A program made the position numbers and the translations under genes. Positions 56,873 to 64,000 of a DNA stretch of 64,000 bases are shown one piece after another. The stretch's first letter is position 1, and the number at the start of each line of letters is the position of its first letter. Origin of the DNA: Marinobacter daepoensis DSM 16072 (GTDB lineage: Bacteria; Pseudomonadota; Gammaproteobacteria; Pseudomonadales; Oleiphilaceae); NCBI RefSeq assembly GCF_000421165.1, contig NZ_ATWI01000008.1, positions 248,001 to 312,000 on the forward strand, read 5' to 3'. The notes beneath the pieces are model-generated. The model worked only from the letters and a program-made list of their open reading frames with translations. It had not been told where the DNA came from and made no database searches.

Positions 56873-56930
56873 AAAATGAAATGGCGCAGGAAAAATGCGT
56901 CGGATTGTGTAAGCAGCCTGGAGATGGAAG

Positions 56931-58361
56931 ATGAAACGTAACGGACTTTCTAAAGCGATTCAGTTGGTAATGGTCGGCACACTGGTTGGCGGTCTGACCG
57001 CCTGCGGCGGCGGTGGATCCGGGTCTTCCGGCTCCAGCAACACCAGTGCAAACAATGAAGGCACCAGCGTTGGCGCTGTCACCGGTTTCGGCAGTGTGTA
57101 TGTCAACGGCACCCGCTTTAAAACCGATGGCAGTGTGAACAGCGACGACGGCATCAGCCGTGAAGACCAGCTTGAAAAAGGCATGGTTCTGAAAATCAAG
57201 GGTGACTGGGATGATCGCGGGGAAGGGCGTGCAGACGCGATTTCCTACGACGATACGCTCCGTGGCCCCCTGGCCTCTGCAAGCTGGGATGCGGTTGCCT
57301 CGACCGGCCAGCTGCAGATGCTGGGCCAGACCATCGCCCTGACCAACCAGACCGTTTTCCGTGGCGCAACGCCGGAGCAGCTGGCAGCCAACCCCGCTGG
57401 TTACAATGTCCGTGTCAGCGGCTGGCGACTGGACGATGGCACGTTCCGGGCCAGTTACGTGGGCGCCCGGCTGGTGGGATCGGATTTCGGTGATATGAAC
57501 GAAGCCGAACTGGAAGGCGTGGTACAGAATCTGGATGCGGTAGCTCAGACCTTTACCATCAATGGCTTCAAGGTGGATTACACCAGCGCGGTTGCCGACG
57601 ACGACTTCAGCCTGGACCAGCTCAAGAACGGTCTGGGGGTTGAGGTTGAAGGTGAACTCAATGGTGCCGGCGATACCTTGATCGCCCTGGAGATCGATGA
57701 AGAAGACGACTTCTTTGACGACAACGACGACGTCGAAATCTCAGGTGATATCTACGATTTTGATGCCGCGGCCGGAACCTTCCGCATCAATGGTGTACTG
57801 GTTAAGCTGATGGCGGATACCGAATACGACGACATCAGTGCCGGTAGCCTGGAGAACGGTGTGTTCGTGAAAGTCGAAGGCGACTTCCGCAACAACACTC
57901 TGGAGGCCGAGGAAATCGAAGGTCGTGACGGCGATGCCGAACTCGACGGCGTGATCGAGCAGATCGACCTGACCAATGAAATCCTGATGGTCAGTGGCGT
58001 CAAGGTTCAGCTTACCGCCAGCACCCTGATCGACGATGACGACAGTGATGACGACCGTCGCGACCGTGTCGACGACATCAACGCCTTCGCGGTTGGTGAC
58101 TTTGTAGAAGTGGAAGGCCGTCAGCGTGCTGATTATCTGGAAGCTTTCACCGTTGAGCGCGAAGATGGCGACGACGATGACAACTTCGAACTGGAAGCAC
58201 GGGTGGACGCTATCTCCGATACGTCGGTGACCTTTATGAACCTGGAAATCCTGCTCAACGGCTACAGCGTGACAGGCATCAAGGTGGGTGACGAAGCCGA
58301 AGTGGAGTACAACAAAACGGCCGGCGGCGAGTACCAACTGACGGAATCTATCGACAATTAA
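56931..58361 (+). CDS. DUF5666 repeat lipoprotein, paralogue 1
   Basis: The 476-residue protein has a lipoprotein signal ending in LTAC (Cys 25) followed by a Gly/Ser-rich linker. Then come about five or six DUF5666-like beta-rich repeats of roughly 65-70 residues (for example FGSVYVNGTRFKTDG, then DAVAQTFTINGFKVDY, then DAAAGTFRINGVLVKL). It is very acidic, with Asp-rich loops that may bind cations. GGAGATGGAAG precedes the ATG. Probably outer-membrane anchored, function unknown. A terminator follows directly. Confidence 0.8.
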   Translation: MKRNGLSKAIQLVMVGTLVGGLTACGGGGSGSSGSSNTSANNEGTSVGAVTGFGSVYVNGTRFKTDGSVNSDDGISREDQLEKGMVLKIKGDWDDRGEGRADAISYDDTLRGPLASASWDAVASTGQLQMLGQTIALTNQTVFRGATPEQLAANPAGYNVRVSGWRLDDGTFRASYVGARLVGSDFGDMNEAELEGVVQNLDAVAQTFTINGFKVDYTSAVADDDFSLDQLKNGLGVEVEGELNGAGDTLIALEIDEEDDFFDDNDDVEISGDIYDFDAAAGTFRINGVLVKLMADTEYDDISAGSLENGVFVKVEGDFRNNTLEAEEIEGRDGDAELDGVIEQIDLTNEILMVSGVKVQLTASTLIDDDDSDDDRRDRVDDINAFAVGDFVEVEGRQRADYLEAFTVEREDGDDDDNFELEARVDAISDTSVTFMNLEILLNGYSVTGIKVGDEAEVEYNKTAGGEYQLTESIDN

Positions 58362-58371
58362 GCACCAGCCG

Positions 58372-58413
58372 ACATGGGCCGCCGGAATTGAGGGCGGCCC
58401 ATGTCTGGTTTTT
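58372..58413 (+). terminator. Intrinsic terminator after DUF5666 paralogue 1
   Basis: A perfect 12-base stem (58372-58383 with 58393-58404) with a 9-base loop is followed by a T-run (58409-58413). The ATG at 58401 that begins a longer reading of the next gene lies inside this stem, which argues against that start. Confidence 0.88.
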
Positions 58414-58423
58414 CGGGGCTAAC

Positions 58424-58439
58424 TGGGAATACAATCCCA
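58424..58439. promoter_or_regulatory. TGGGA-N6-TCCCA palindrome, site 3, over the DUF6502 promoter
   Basis: TGGGAATACAATCCCA contains TACAAT (58430-58435), a good -10 box, so a protein bound here would block transcription. It ends three bases before the ATG at 58443. The same palindrome occurs twice before DUF5666 paralogue 1. Confidence 0.7.
58430..58435 (+). promoter_or_regulatory. Probable -10 box of the DUF6502 operon
   Basis: TACAAT lies 7 bases before the ATG at 58443, so transcription would start at or next to that ATG and the message would be leaderless. No ribosome site is present, which fits. A -35 box is weak. Confidence 0.5.
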
Positions 58440-58442
58440 AAC

Positions 58443-59294
58443 ATGACTGATACCAAGCCCAATCGCCTGCACCAAGCGCTGTTCCGCATTCTGCGCCCGA
58501 TGGCCAGATTGTTGCTGCGTAACGGTATCCCATTCAGTGAGTTTTCCGAGTTGGTCAAACGGGCCTACGTGGAAGCTGCCTTTGAAGATTTTGCGGATGG
58601 TCGCCGCAAACCCACCGATTCCCGCGCAGCCGTCATGACCGGCCTGACCCGTAAAGAAGTGCGCAAGCAGCGGGAGATCCTCGCTGGTGACAGCCCGGTA
58701 AGTGAGCGCACCTCCCACGCCAACAGGGCGTCCCGGGTGGTCTCAGGCTGGGTTCACGATGACACCTTTCAGGCGCCTGATGGACAACCTGCCGTACTTG
58801 CCTTTGAAGGGCAAAACAGTTTCAGTGAGCTGGTCCGGAAATACAGTGGAGATATGACACCACGCGCCATTCTGGATGAACTGCAACGGGTGGGGGTGGT
58901 TGCTGTTGAGGCCGAGAGCGGTTTGCTGGTACTGAAGCAGCGAGCTTATGTACCGGCCGGAGACAGTGAAGAAATGCTCCAGATCTTCGGAGAAGACGTA
59001 TCGGATCTTGTGGACACTATCGATTACAATCTGGCGAGCCGGGAAAACGGGCAGCAGCCGCTGTTTCAGCGAACACTGACCTATAACGGCATTCCACCTG
59101 AGGTGCTGGATGAGTGGCGCGAGCGAGCCGCAGAGCAGTCTCAGGCACTGTTGGAAGAACTGGACAGCTGGCTTGGGCCTCATGACCGGAGCGTATCCGG
59201 CCAGGAGGATGATGGTGAATCGGTCAGAACCGGTGTCAGCATCTTCTATTTTGAAGAGCCGATACTGGCGAACAAAAGCGGAGACGATCAATAA
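58443..59294 (+). CDS. DUF6502 family protein, possible DNA-binding regulator
   Basis: The 283-residue cytoplasmic protein starts at the ATG at 58443; the upstream ATG at 58401 lies in the preceding terminator. The N-terminal part (LHQALFRILRPMARLLLRNG, then TDSRAAVMTGLTRKEVRKQRE at about 58-78) looks like a helix-turn-helix; the rest is mixed alpha/beta. The family is named DUF6502 in my recollection and has no known function. The operator-like palindrome over its own promoter suggests autoregulation. Its stop overlaps the next gene by one base (TAATG). Confidence 0.78.
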   Translation: MTDTKPNRLHQALFRILRPMARLLLRNGIPFSEFSELVKRAYVEAAFEDFADGRRKPTDSRAAVMTGLTRKEVRKQREILAGDSPVSERTSHANRASRVVSGWVHDDTFQAPDGQPAVLAFEGQNSFSELVRKYSGDMTPRAILDELQRVGVVAVEAESGLLVLKQRAYVPAGDSEEMLQIFGEDVSDLVDTIDYNLASRENGQQPLFQRTLTYNGIPPEVLDEWRERAAEQSQALLEELDSWLGPHDRSVSGQEDDGESVRTGVSIFYFEEPILANKSGDDQ

Positions 59295-59689
59295 TGGTTC
59301 TCACAGTCACGGCCGGACAACCTGGGCGTTGGCAGCCCACTGAACTCGTTAGTATGCTACTCTCCTCCGGGGCGCGACAGGTTGTTAGCCAGTGGCTCCG
59401 GTGCAACGATTTTCTGGACGAACAGCACCATCCGCGGATGCTCCCGTCCACACCTCATGATCCCGATTCTTTTGCAGACCTGGTGGAAGTCACCAACCCG
59501 GACCTGGTTCCCGGCGTTGTGCTTGGCGAACTGCTTCGTAAAGGCATTGTGGAATCGCTGGACAGTGGTCATGTTCTGTTAAAACGCAGCGCTTATGCTC
59601 CCAGAGGAGACAAAGGCTGTAACGATTACGGCAGCTACGATGATTTTTCCGATGTCGATACCTTACGTCGGCGCCATAACGATACCTGA
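59294..59689 (+). CDS. Truncated DUF6502 paralogue lacking the HTH
   Basis: The 131-residue protein aligns over residues 27-106 with residues 96-174 of the upstream DUF6502 protein: ARQVVSQW with ASRVVSGW, and LLKRSAYAPRGD with VLKQRAYVPAGD at the other end, needing one gap. It lacks the N-terminal helix-turn-helix and the C-terminal 100 residues. The ATG overlaps the DUF6502 stop, so it is translated from the same message. It could be a dimerisation partner that modulates the DUF6502 protein. Confidence 0.65.
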   Translation: MVLTVTAGQPGRWQPTELVSMLLSSGARQVVSQWLRCNDFLDEQHHPRMLPSTPHDPDSFADLVEVTNPDLVPGVVLGELLRKGIVESLDSGHVLLKRSAYAPRGDKGCNDYGSYDDFSDVDTLRRRHNDT

Positions 59690-59728
59690 TGATATGCGGC
59701 GGGCCGGGACGGCCTGCGGGAGACGATG

Positions 59729-61234
59729 ATGTCCAAAGTGGTAACTCTTCAAAAAGCCCTCAAACTTGCGGCGGCGCCGTTGGCTTTGGGTATTCTCAGC
59801 GCCTGCGGAGGCGGTGGCGGCGGTGGTGTCGGCATTGCGGATGGCGGTATTCGCGGCACGGGCTCCAGCGTTGGGCCGGTGTCCGGGTTTGGCAGTGTGT
59901 TTGTCAACGGCGTGAAATTCGAGACCGACGGGCAGGTGGTCAGCGACGACGGCATTGAGCGTGAGGACCAGCTGAAAGAAGGCATGATCCTGCGCATTGA
60001 CGGCGAATGGCGAGACGATGGCCGGGGCGACGCCGAGTCGGTGGAATACGACGATACCTTCCGTGGTCCTGTGTCGGGGCTGGACGCCAGTGCGGTCGAA
60101 AGCGTGACCTTCACCATCTACGGCCAGACCGTGGTTGCCGACAAACAGACGGTACTGAATGGTGCGACTCTCCAGAGCCTGGCCAACGAACAGTTTGTGC
60201 GGGTCAGCGCCTGGCGCCAGCCAGACGGAACGTACCGGGCAAGCTTCATCGGTGTTATTCCGGCGGACCAGATCCCGACCGGAGAAGACAAGGTCGAAAT
60301 CGAAGGCCGGATTGACCAGGGCTCTCTGGACCGCGAAAACCGGGCATTCACCATTAACGGACAGAAAGTGACATACAGCGATCTCTCCTTTGGCGAAGGC
60401 CTGGAGGAAGACGATCTGGCCGATCTCCTGCTGGTGGAAGTGGAAGGTGAAGAGCAGCCCGATGGCACGTTGGTGGCCGCGGAACTGGCGGAGGGAGACA
60501 TTCGTCGCTACCGCCGCGGCTCCGGCGATGACATTGAATTCGCCGGGCCGGTGGGCGAAGGCTACAACGCGGCAAACCGGACGTTCCGGATCAATGGTCT
60601 GCAGGTGACCATTGATAACAACACCGAGTTTGACGACGGCCTGGTGGCCACTGACCTGCAGGCAGGCCTGCTGATCCAGGTGGAGGGCGAGTTCCAGGCC
60701 AATGGTTCGGTGCTGGCGGAAGAAATCGAAGCCCGGGATGGTAACGCCTCGGTGGAGGGCGTCATCGACGTCAACACCCTCAACCCCAGTGACCAGACCT
60801 TCCGGGTGGGAGGGGTGCTGGTGCAGGTGACGCCGCTGACCACCATCACCGACGACGAGACAGACCAGCGCCTGAAACTGGCCGATCTGAACGGAAACTA
60901 CCAACTGGAAGTGGAAGGCATTGAAAAGCAGCTCAGCGCAGACTTGGTGGTACTTGAGGCGATCAAGGTGGAGCGCAACGAGGAAGACACTACGCCAGTG
61001 ACCGAGCGGGAATTTGAGCTTGAGGGGATGCTGACTGAGATCCAGGGAACGGTGTTCACCGTGCTGGGCGTGCCTGTTCAGACAACCATCGAGACTGATT
61101 TTGGTGATCACAGCCGGGACGAGATCATCGAAGCTCACGAGTCCGACCAGCCGGTTATACTGGAAGTGGAATACAACGAGCTGAACCCCGGCGTTTACAC
61201 GGCTGAGAGCATCGACTGGGAAAACGACGACTGA
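59729..61234 (+). CDS. DUF5666 repeat lipoprotein, paralogue 2
   Basis: The 501-residue protein (ATG at 59729, CGGGAG seven bases upstream; the ATG at 59726 is also possible) has a lipoprotein signal ending in LSAC plus a glycine-rich linker. DUF5666 repeats closely matching paralogue 1 follow (FGSVFVNGVKFETDGQVVSDDGIERED versus FGSVYVNGTRFKTDGSVNSDDGISRED, read in pieces). It is cotranscribed with the two DUF6502-type genes. It is very acidic and presumably outer-membrane linked; function unknown. Confidence 0.8.
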   Translation: MSKVVTLQKALKLAAAPLALGILSACGGGGGGGVGIADGGIRGTGSSVGPVSGFGSVFVNGVKFETDGQVVSDDGIEREDQLKEGMILRIDGEWRDDGRGDAESVEYDDTFRGPVSGLDASAVESVTFTIYGQTVVADKQTVLNGATLQSLANEQFVRVSAWRQPDGTYRASFIGVIPADQIPTGEDKVEIEGRIDQGSLDRENRAFTINGQKVTYSDLSFGEGLEEDDLADLLLVEVEGEEQPDGTLVAAELAEGDIRRYRRGSGDDIEFAGPVGEGYNAANRTFRINGLQVTIDNNTEFDDGLVATDLQAGLLIQVEGEFQANGSVLAEEIEARDGNASVEGVIDVNTLNPSDQTFRVGGVLVQVTPLTTITDDETDQRLKLADLNGNYQLEVEGIEKQLSADLVVLEAIKVERNEEDTTPVTEREFELEGMLTEIQGTVFTVLGVPVQTTIETDFGDHSRDEIIEAHESDQPVILEVEYNELNPGVYTAESIDWENDD

Positions 61235-61237
61235 ACC

Positions 61238-61837
61238 ATGAACCATCTGGCCCACACCTTCCTCGCCCCGGATTCCGCCGAGGCTCGTGTGGGCAGTATT
61301 CTTGGGGATTTTACCCGGGGCCTGGACTGGTCCGGGTTGCCGTCACCCGTTGTGGTTGGGATTCGGCACCATCTGGCGGTGGATGTCTTCACCGACCGGC
61401 ACCCCCGGGTGCTGGCCAGTAAGCGTTTGTTTTCAGAACAGCGTCGGCGGTTTGCCGGCGTCGCTCTGGACGTGCTGTACGACCACTTTCTGCTTCGGCA
61501 CTGGCACCGTTTCACAACCCGAAACCGGGCGGCGTTCATTCAGACGGTGTACCAGGAACTCAGAACCCATCAGCCCCTGATGCCCGACGCCATGGTAACG
61601 GCCACTCGGCACATGGTGGAGCACGACTGGTTCGGGGCTTATCAGAACCTGGACAACATCGGCTATGCCCTGGACCGGGTGGCGGGCCGAATCCGGTATG
61701 CCAACCGGTTTACCGGCATCATCGACGAAATTCGCGACCACGAAGAAGAACTGGAGGCGCATTTTCTGGCGTTCTTTCCGGAACTGGCGGCGTTCGCCCG
61801 CCAGATTCCAGAACCAGTGCCCTCAGAGCAACCGTGA
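61238..61837 (+). CDS. acpH: Acyl carrier protein phosphodiesterase AcpH
   Basis: AcpH removes the 4'-phosphopantetheine arm from holo-ACP. The 199-residue HD-like protein starts MNHLAHTFLA and has GSILGDFTRG near 19-28, GIRHHLAVDVFTDRHP near 41-56 and LDVLYDHFLLRHW near 77-89, matching E. coli AcpH (formerly DUF479). It starts three bases after the DUF5666 stop, so it may share that message. Confidence 0.9.
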   Translation: MNHLAHTFLAPDSAEARVGSILGDFTRGLDWSGLPSPVVVGIRHHLAVDVFTDRHPRVLASKRLFSEQRRRFAGVALDVLYDHFLLRHWHRFTTRNRAAFIQTVYQELRTHQPLMPDAMVTATRHMVEHDWFGAYQNLDNIGYALDRVAGRIRYANRFTGIIDEIRDHEEELEAHFLAFFPELAAFARQIPEPVPSEQP

Positions 61838-62785
61838 ACGGGCCGACTGGTACTCCTCCATTAGCCGATTTACCAGCGCTTCCACACTCACCACATCGTG
61901 AATCTGGCTGACGCCCTGGCCAGCAGACCACACGGTTTTCCAGGCCTTGGCCTCATCGTCCATGGGCTTGAGCTTCTCGCCATAATTCACATCGCCGGCC
62001 TTGCCCAGTGCCTGCATATCAAACCCGGCCGCCTCCAGGCTCTGGCGCATGAAGCTGGCAGGCACGCCAGACACCGCCGGGGTATGAATGATATCGGCGG
62101 AAACCGCCTCAATGATCATGTTCCGGTAGGCGTCTTCGGCCTCCGATTCCTCGGTGTTGATAAACCGGGTGCCCATATACGCCAGGTCGGCGCCGAGTGC
62201 CTGTGCGGCCAGCACATCCTCACCGTGGGATAACCCACCGGCCAGCAGAATGGCACCGTCAAACACCTCACGAATTTCATGCACCAGCACAAACGGATTG
62301 GTTGTGCCGGCATGGCCACCCGCGCCAGCGCTGACCGCGATAATGCCATCAACCCCGGCTTCTGCGGCTTTTCGGGCGTGTTTCTGGTTGGTGACGTCAT
62401 GAAATACCAGCCCTCCGTAGCTGTGCACCGCGTCTACCACCTGGCTGGCGGCACCGAGGGAGGTGATCACAATCGGAACCTGATGCTTTACGCACAGTTC
62501 CAGGTCCGGCTGCCAGCGCGGGTTGGTGCGGTGTACCACCAGGTTTACGGCGTAGGGAGCGGTAACCTTGGCCGGGTGGCGTTGCTGCCAGTTGGCGAGT
62601 TCGTCGTTCATTTGCACCAGCCATTGCTCAAAGCCGTCGCTACTGCGTTGGTTCAGGGCCGGGAAGCTGCCGACAATGCCCGCCTTGCAGCAGGCCAGCG
62701 CCAGCCTGGGCGACGAAATCAGAAACATGGGGGCGGCAATCAACGGAAGCCGAAGGGTTTTACTGAGTTGTGCGGGAATTGGCAT
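61823..62785 (-). CDS. Nitronate monooxygenase (2-nitropropane dioxygenase family)
   Basis: The 320-residue FMN enzyme of the TIM-barrel class I NMO family has LRLPLIAAPMFLISSPRLALACCKAG at the N-terminus (FMN contacts) and the phosphate-binding VSAGAGGHAGTTNPF near 149-163. LAGGLSHGEDVLAAQALGADLAYMGTRF follows. It would oxidise alkyl nitronates or propionate-3-nitronate; some relatives are enoyl-ACP reductases (FabK), but the G-x-G-H-x-G core fits NMO. The gene overlaps the acpH end by 15 bases, converging. Confidence 0.88.
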   Translation of the reverse strand: MPIPAQLSKTLRLPLIAAPMFLISSPRLALACCKAGIVGSFPALNQRSSDGFEQWLVQMNDELANWQQRHPAKVTAPYAVNLVVHRTNPRWQPDLELCVKHQVPIVITSLGAASQVVDAVHSYGGLVFHDVTNQKHARKAAEAGVDGIIAVSAGAGGHAGTTNPFVLVHEIREVFDGAILLAGGLSHGEDVLAAQALGADLAYMGTRFINTEESEAEDAYRNMIIEAVSADIIHTPAVSGVPASFMRQSLEAAGFDMQALGKAGDVNYGEKLKPMDDEAKAWKTVWSAGQGVSQIHDVVSVEALVNRLMEEYQSARSRLL

Positions 62786-62899
62786 GTTGAGTCCTTGATT
62801 TTTATTGGAACTTTTTCAGGATATAGGGGATCTTAGCCTGCCTGAACCACCGTGTGAAATCGCTCGAACGGGTGAACGTACAACTAAAAGGAGCCCATC

Positions 62900-63631
62900 A
62901 TGGGTGAAGCAAAACGACGCAAACAGACCGGAGCCCCCTCTCCGCGCAGCCCTCAGGGCCGCAAACCCCTGATTATCCTGCTGGCCGTTGTCATCGCCGT
63001 GGTGGTGGTTGCTGGCCTGTATGTTGCCACCAAACCACCGGCTCCCGGCTCGGATGACCTCCCGGTGGCCGCGCCAAATGCTGACGAGTTCCCGGCCATG
63101 CTGGACCAGTTCGGAGTGTCGGTGGGGCCAGCCGACGCACCGGTGGTGGTTCGTGAATTCGCAGATTTCCAGTGTCCGGCCTGCGCAACCTTTGCCGATG
63201 CCAGTAAACGCCTGAAAGACGAGTACGTGAGCGAGGGCAAGGTACGCTTCGTGTACTTCGACCTGCCGTTGCGCCAGCACCCCAACGCTATGCCAGCGGC
63301 CCAGGCCGCTCGCTGCGCGGGTGATCAGAATCAGTACTGGGCCATGCACGACAAACTGTACGCCGCTCAGGGCGAATGGAGTGGCTCGAATGATCCGGCT
63401 GCTACCTTTACCCGCTATGCCAGCAACCTTGGCCTGGAAGAGCGCCGGTTCCGCCGCTGCATGGACACCGAACTGCACAGGGAAGCCGTTGAGCAGAGCC
63501 TTCAGGTAGCGATGCAGCTTCGCGTGGCCAGCACGCCGACGGTGATGGTCGACAATATTCCGCTGACCCGCCCCGGCTGGGGGCAGTTGTCGGCGGTTGT
63601 TGAACGGGAGCTCGCAAAGGCAAATAACTGA
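62900..63631 (+). CDS. DsbA-family thiol oxidoreductase with membrane anchor
   Basis: The 243-residue protein has a basic N-terminus, an anchor helix at about 23-41 and a periplasmic thioredoxin-like domain with the active site C92-PAC95 in FADFQCPAC. The cis-proline loop ASTPTVMVD lies later, and two further Cys (in RCAGDQ and RRCMDT) may form a structural disulfide. It matches the DsbA-like group (PF13462/BdbD style). It might make or isomerise disulfides in exported proteins. Confidence 0.88.
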   Translation: MGEAKRRKQTGAPSPRSPQGRKPLIILLAVVIAVVVVAGLYVATKPPAPGSDDLPVAAPNADEFPAMLDQFGVSVGPADAPVVVREFADFQCPACATFADASKRLKDEYVSEGKVRFVYFDLPLRQHPNAMPAAQAARCAGDQNQYWAMHDKLYAAQGEWSGSNDPAATFTRYASNLGLEERRFRRCMDTELHREAVEQSLQVAMQLRVASTPTVMVDNIPLTRPGWGQLSAVVERELAKANN

Positions 63632-63808
63632 TCAAAGGCTATAAGCACCAAGCGTTGACGGCTGGGGATGGTCTTTCAAAAAGATTGCGCCTATCCCCAA
63701 CTTGCACCCAAAGCCAAGTTCGTTAAACTTTGCCACCTCACGCCAACCGGTCGTGACAAACATCAAATCATGCTCCGGATTTACGATCCGGCCCGCAGGA
63801 GAACCCCA

Positions 63809-64000
63809 TGAGCAACGAAATCGTCGTCTGCGCACTGTACAAGTTCGCAGTCCTCAATGATTACAAAGAACTGCGCCAGCCCCTTCTCAACCTGATGCTC
63901 GCCAAAGGCGTGCACGGTACCCTGCTGCTGGCGCGTGAAGGCATCAACGGCACCATCGCCGGCAGCCGGGCTGGCATCGACGCGGTCAAAGCGTGGATTG
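63809..64000 (+). CDS. trhO: tRNA uridine(34) hydroxylase TrhO (5' part)
   Basis: The first 64 residues begin [16 protein letters not shown] and include [19 protein letters not shown], the TrhO/YceA N-terminal signature; the rhodanese domain would follow beyond the window end. TrhO hydroxylates U34 of several tRNAs. GGAG precedes the ATG. The gene is cut by the window edge, so its full length cannot be judged. Confidence 0.9.

Noticed and set aside
59663..61255. 530-codon open frame antisense to DUF5666 paralogue 2
   Set aside because: Shadow frame; the plus strand has a lipoprotein signal, a ribosome site and a clear paralogue.
1..64000. tRNA, rRNA, CRISPR array, insertion sequence, prophage or integron
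   Set aside because: On reading both strands I saw no cloverleaf-type sequence with CCA context, no regularly spaced repeats, no transposase or integrase and no phage structural genes. A tRNAscan or ISfinder run would settle this.

Overview
The window looks like the chromosome of a Marinobacter-type marine gammaproteobacterium. The clearest sign is the gene at 7821-9251, whose protein closely follows what I remember of the Marinobacter wax ester synthase WS2. It sits beside a desaturase operon laid out like Pseudomonas desCB/desT. Other genes (SpoVR/YeaH/PrkA, LrgAB, CbpAM, AcpH, TrhO, MetK-AhcY-MetF with an ArsR-type regulator) fit a denitrifying gammaproteobacterium. I see no rRNA, tRNA, CRISPR array, insertion sequence or integrase, so this reads as ordinary chromosome with a few accessory patches.

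Layout. 1-2389: the end of a nitrous oxide reductase cluster (nosF, nosY, nosL). 2444-4754: moaA, two small membrane proteins and the NO sensor nsrR. 4742-9251: desaturase, its electron-transfer partner, the repressor desT and wax ester synthase. 9466-12953: a BASS-family carrier, an LrgA/LrgB pair and a TrpB2-type enzyme. 13008-16006: two PepSY-like secreted proteins and a two-component system. 16003-20800: spoVR, yeaH, prkA (stress kinase operon). 21057-31840: tpm, a hydroxyacid dehydrogenase, YihY, an HDOD protein, DUF445, rsmE, bioA, a START-like protein and a polar amino acid ABC transporter. 32044-36760: methionine/SAM cycle (metF, ahcY, metK) with a SahR-like regulator and two matching 20-bp palindromic operators. 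36997-42548: central carbon metabolism (tkt, epd, pgk, fba). 42591-46565: a four-gene operon coding a MotA/ZorA-like protein with a long coiled-coil tail, an OmpA/ZorB-like protein and two DUF proteins. 46791-52007: divergent from it, a 1738-residue helicase-nuclease. 52012-56756: an MFS carrier, a chaperone-like membrane protein with an SGNH hydrolase, and cbpA-cbpM. 56931-61234: two DUF5666 lipoproteins around a DUF6502 protein and a truncated DUF6502 paralogue. 61238-64000: acpH, a nitronate monooxygenase, a DsbA-like protein and the start of trhO.

Three things stand out. First, the ZorAB-like motor operon next to a helicase-nuclease resembles the logic of an anti-phage motor system, but with different accessory genes. 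Second, two long intergenic hairpins (26558-26668, 41289-41396) share an internal core while their stems are unrelated and locus-specific. Third, a TGGGA-N6-TCCCA palindrome occurs twice before the first DUF5666 gene and once over the promoter of the DUF6502 gene, suggesting an undescribed regulator and regulon.

Function calls rest on reading the protein sequences and recalling the families. No database search was run.
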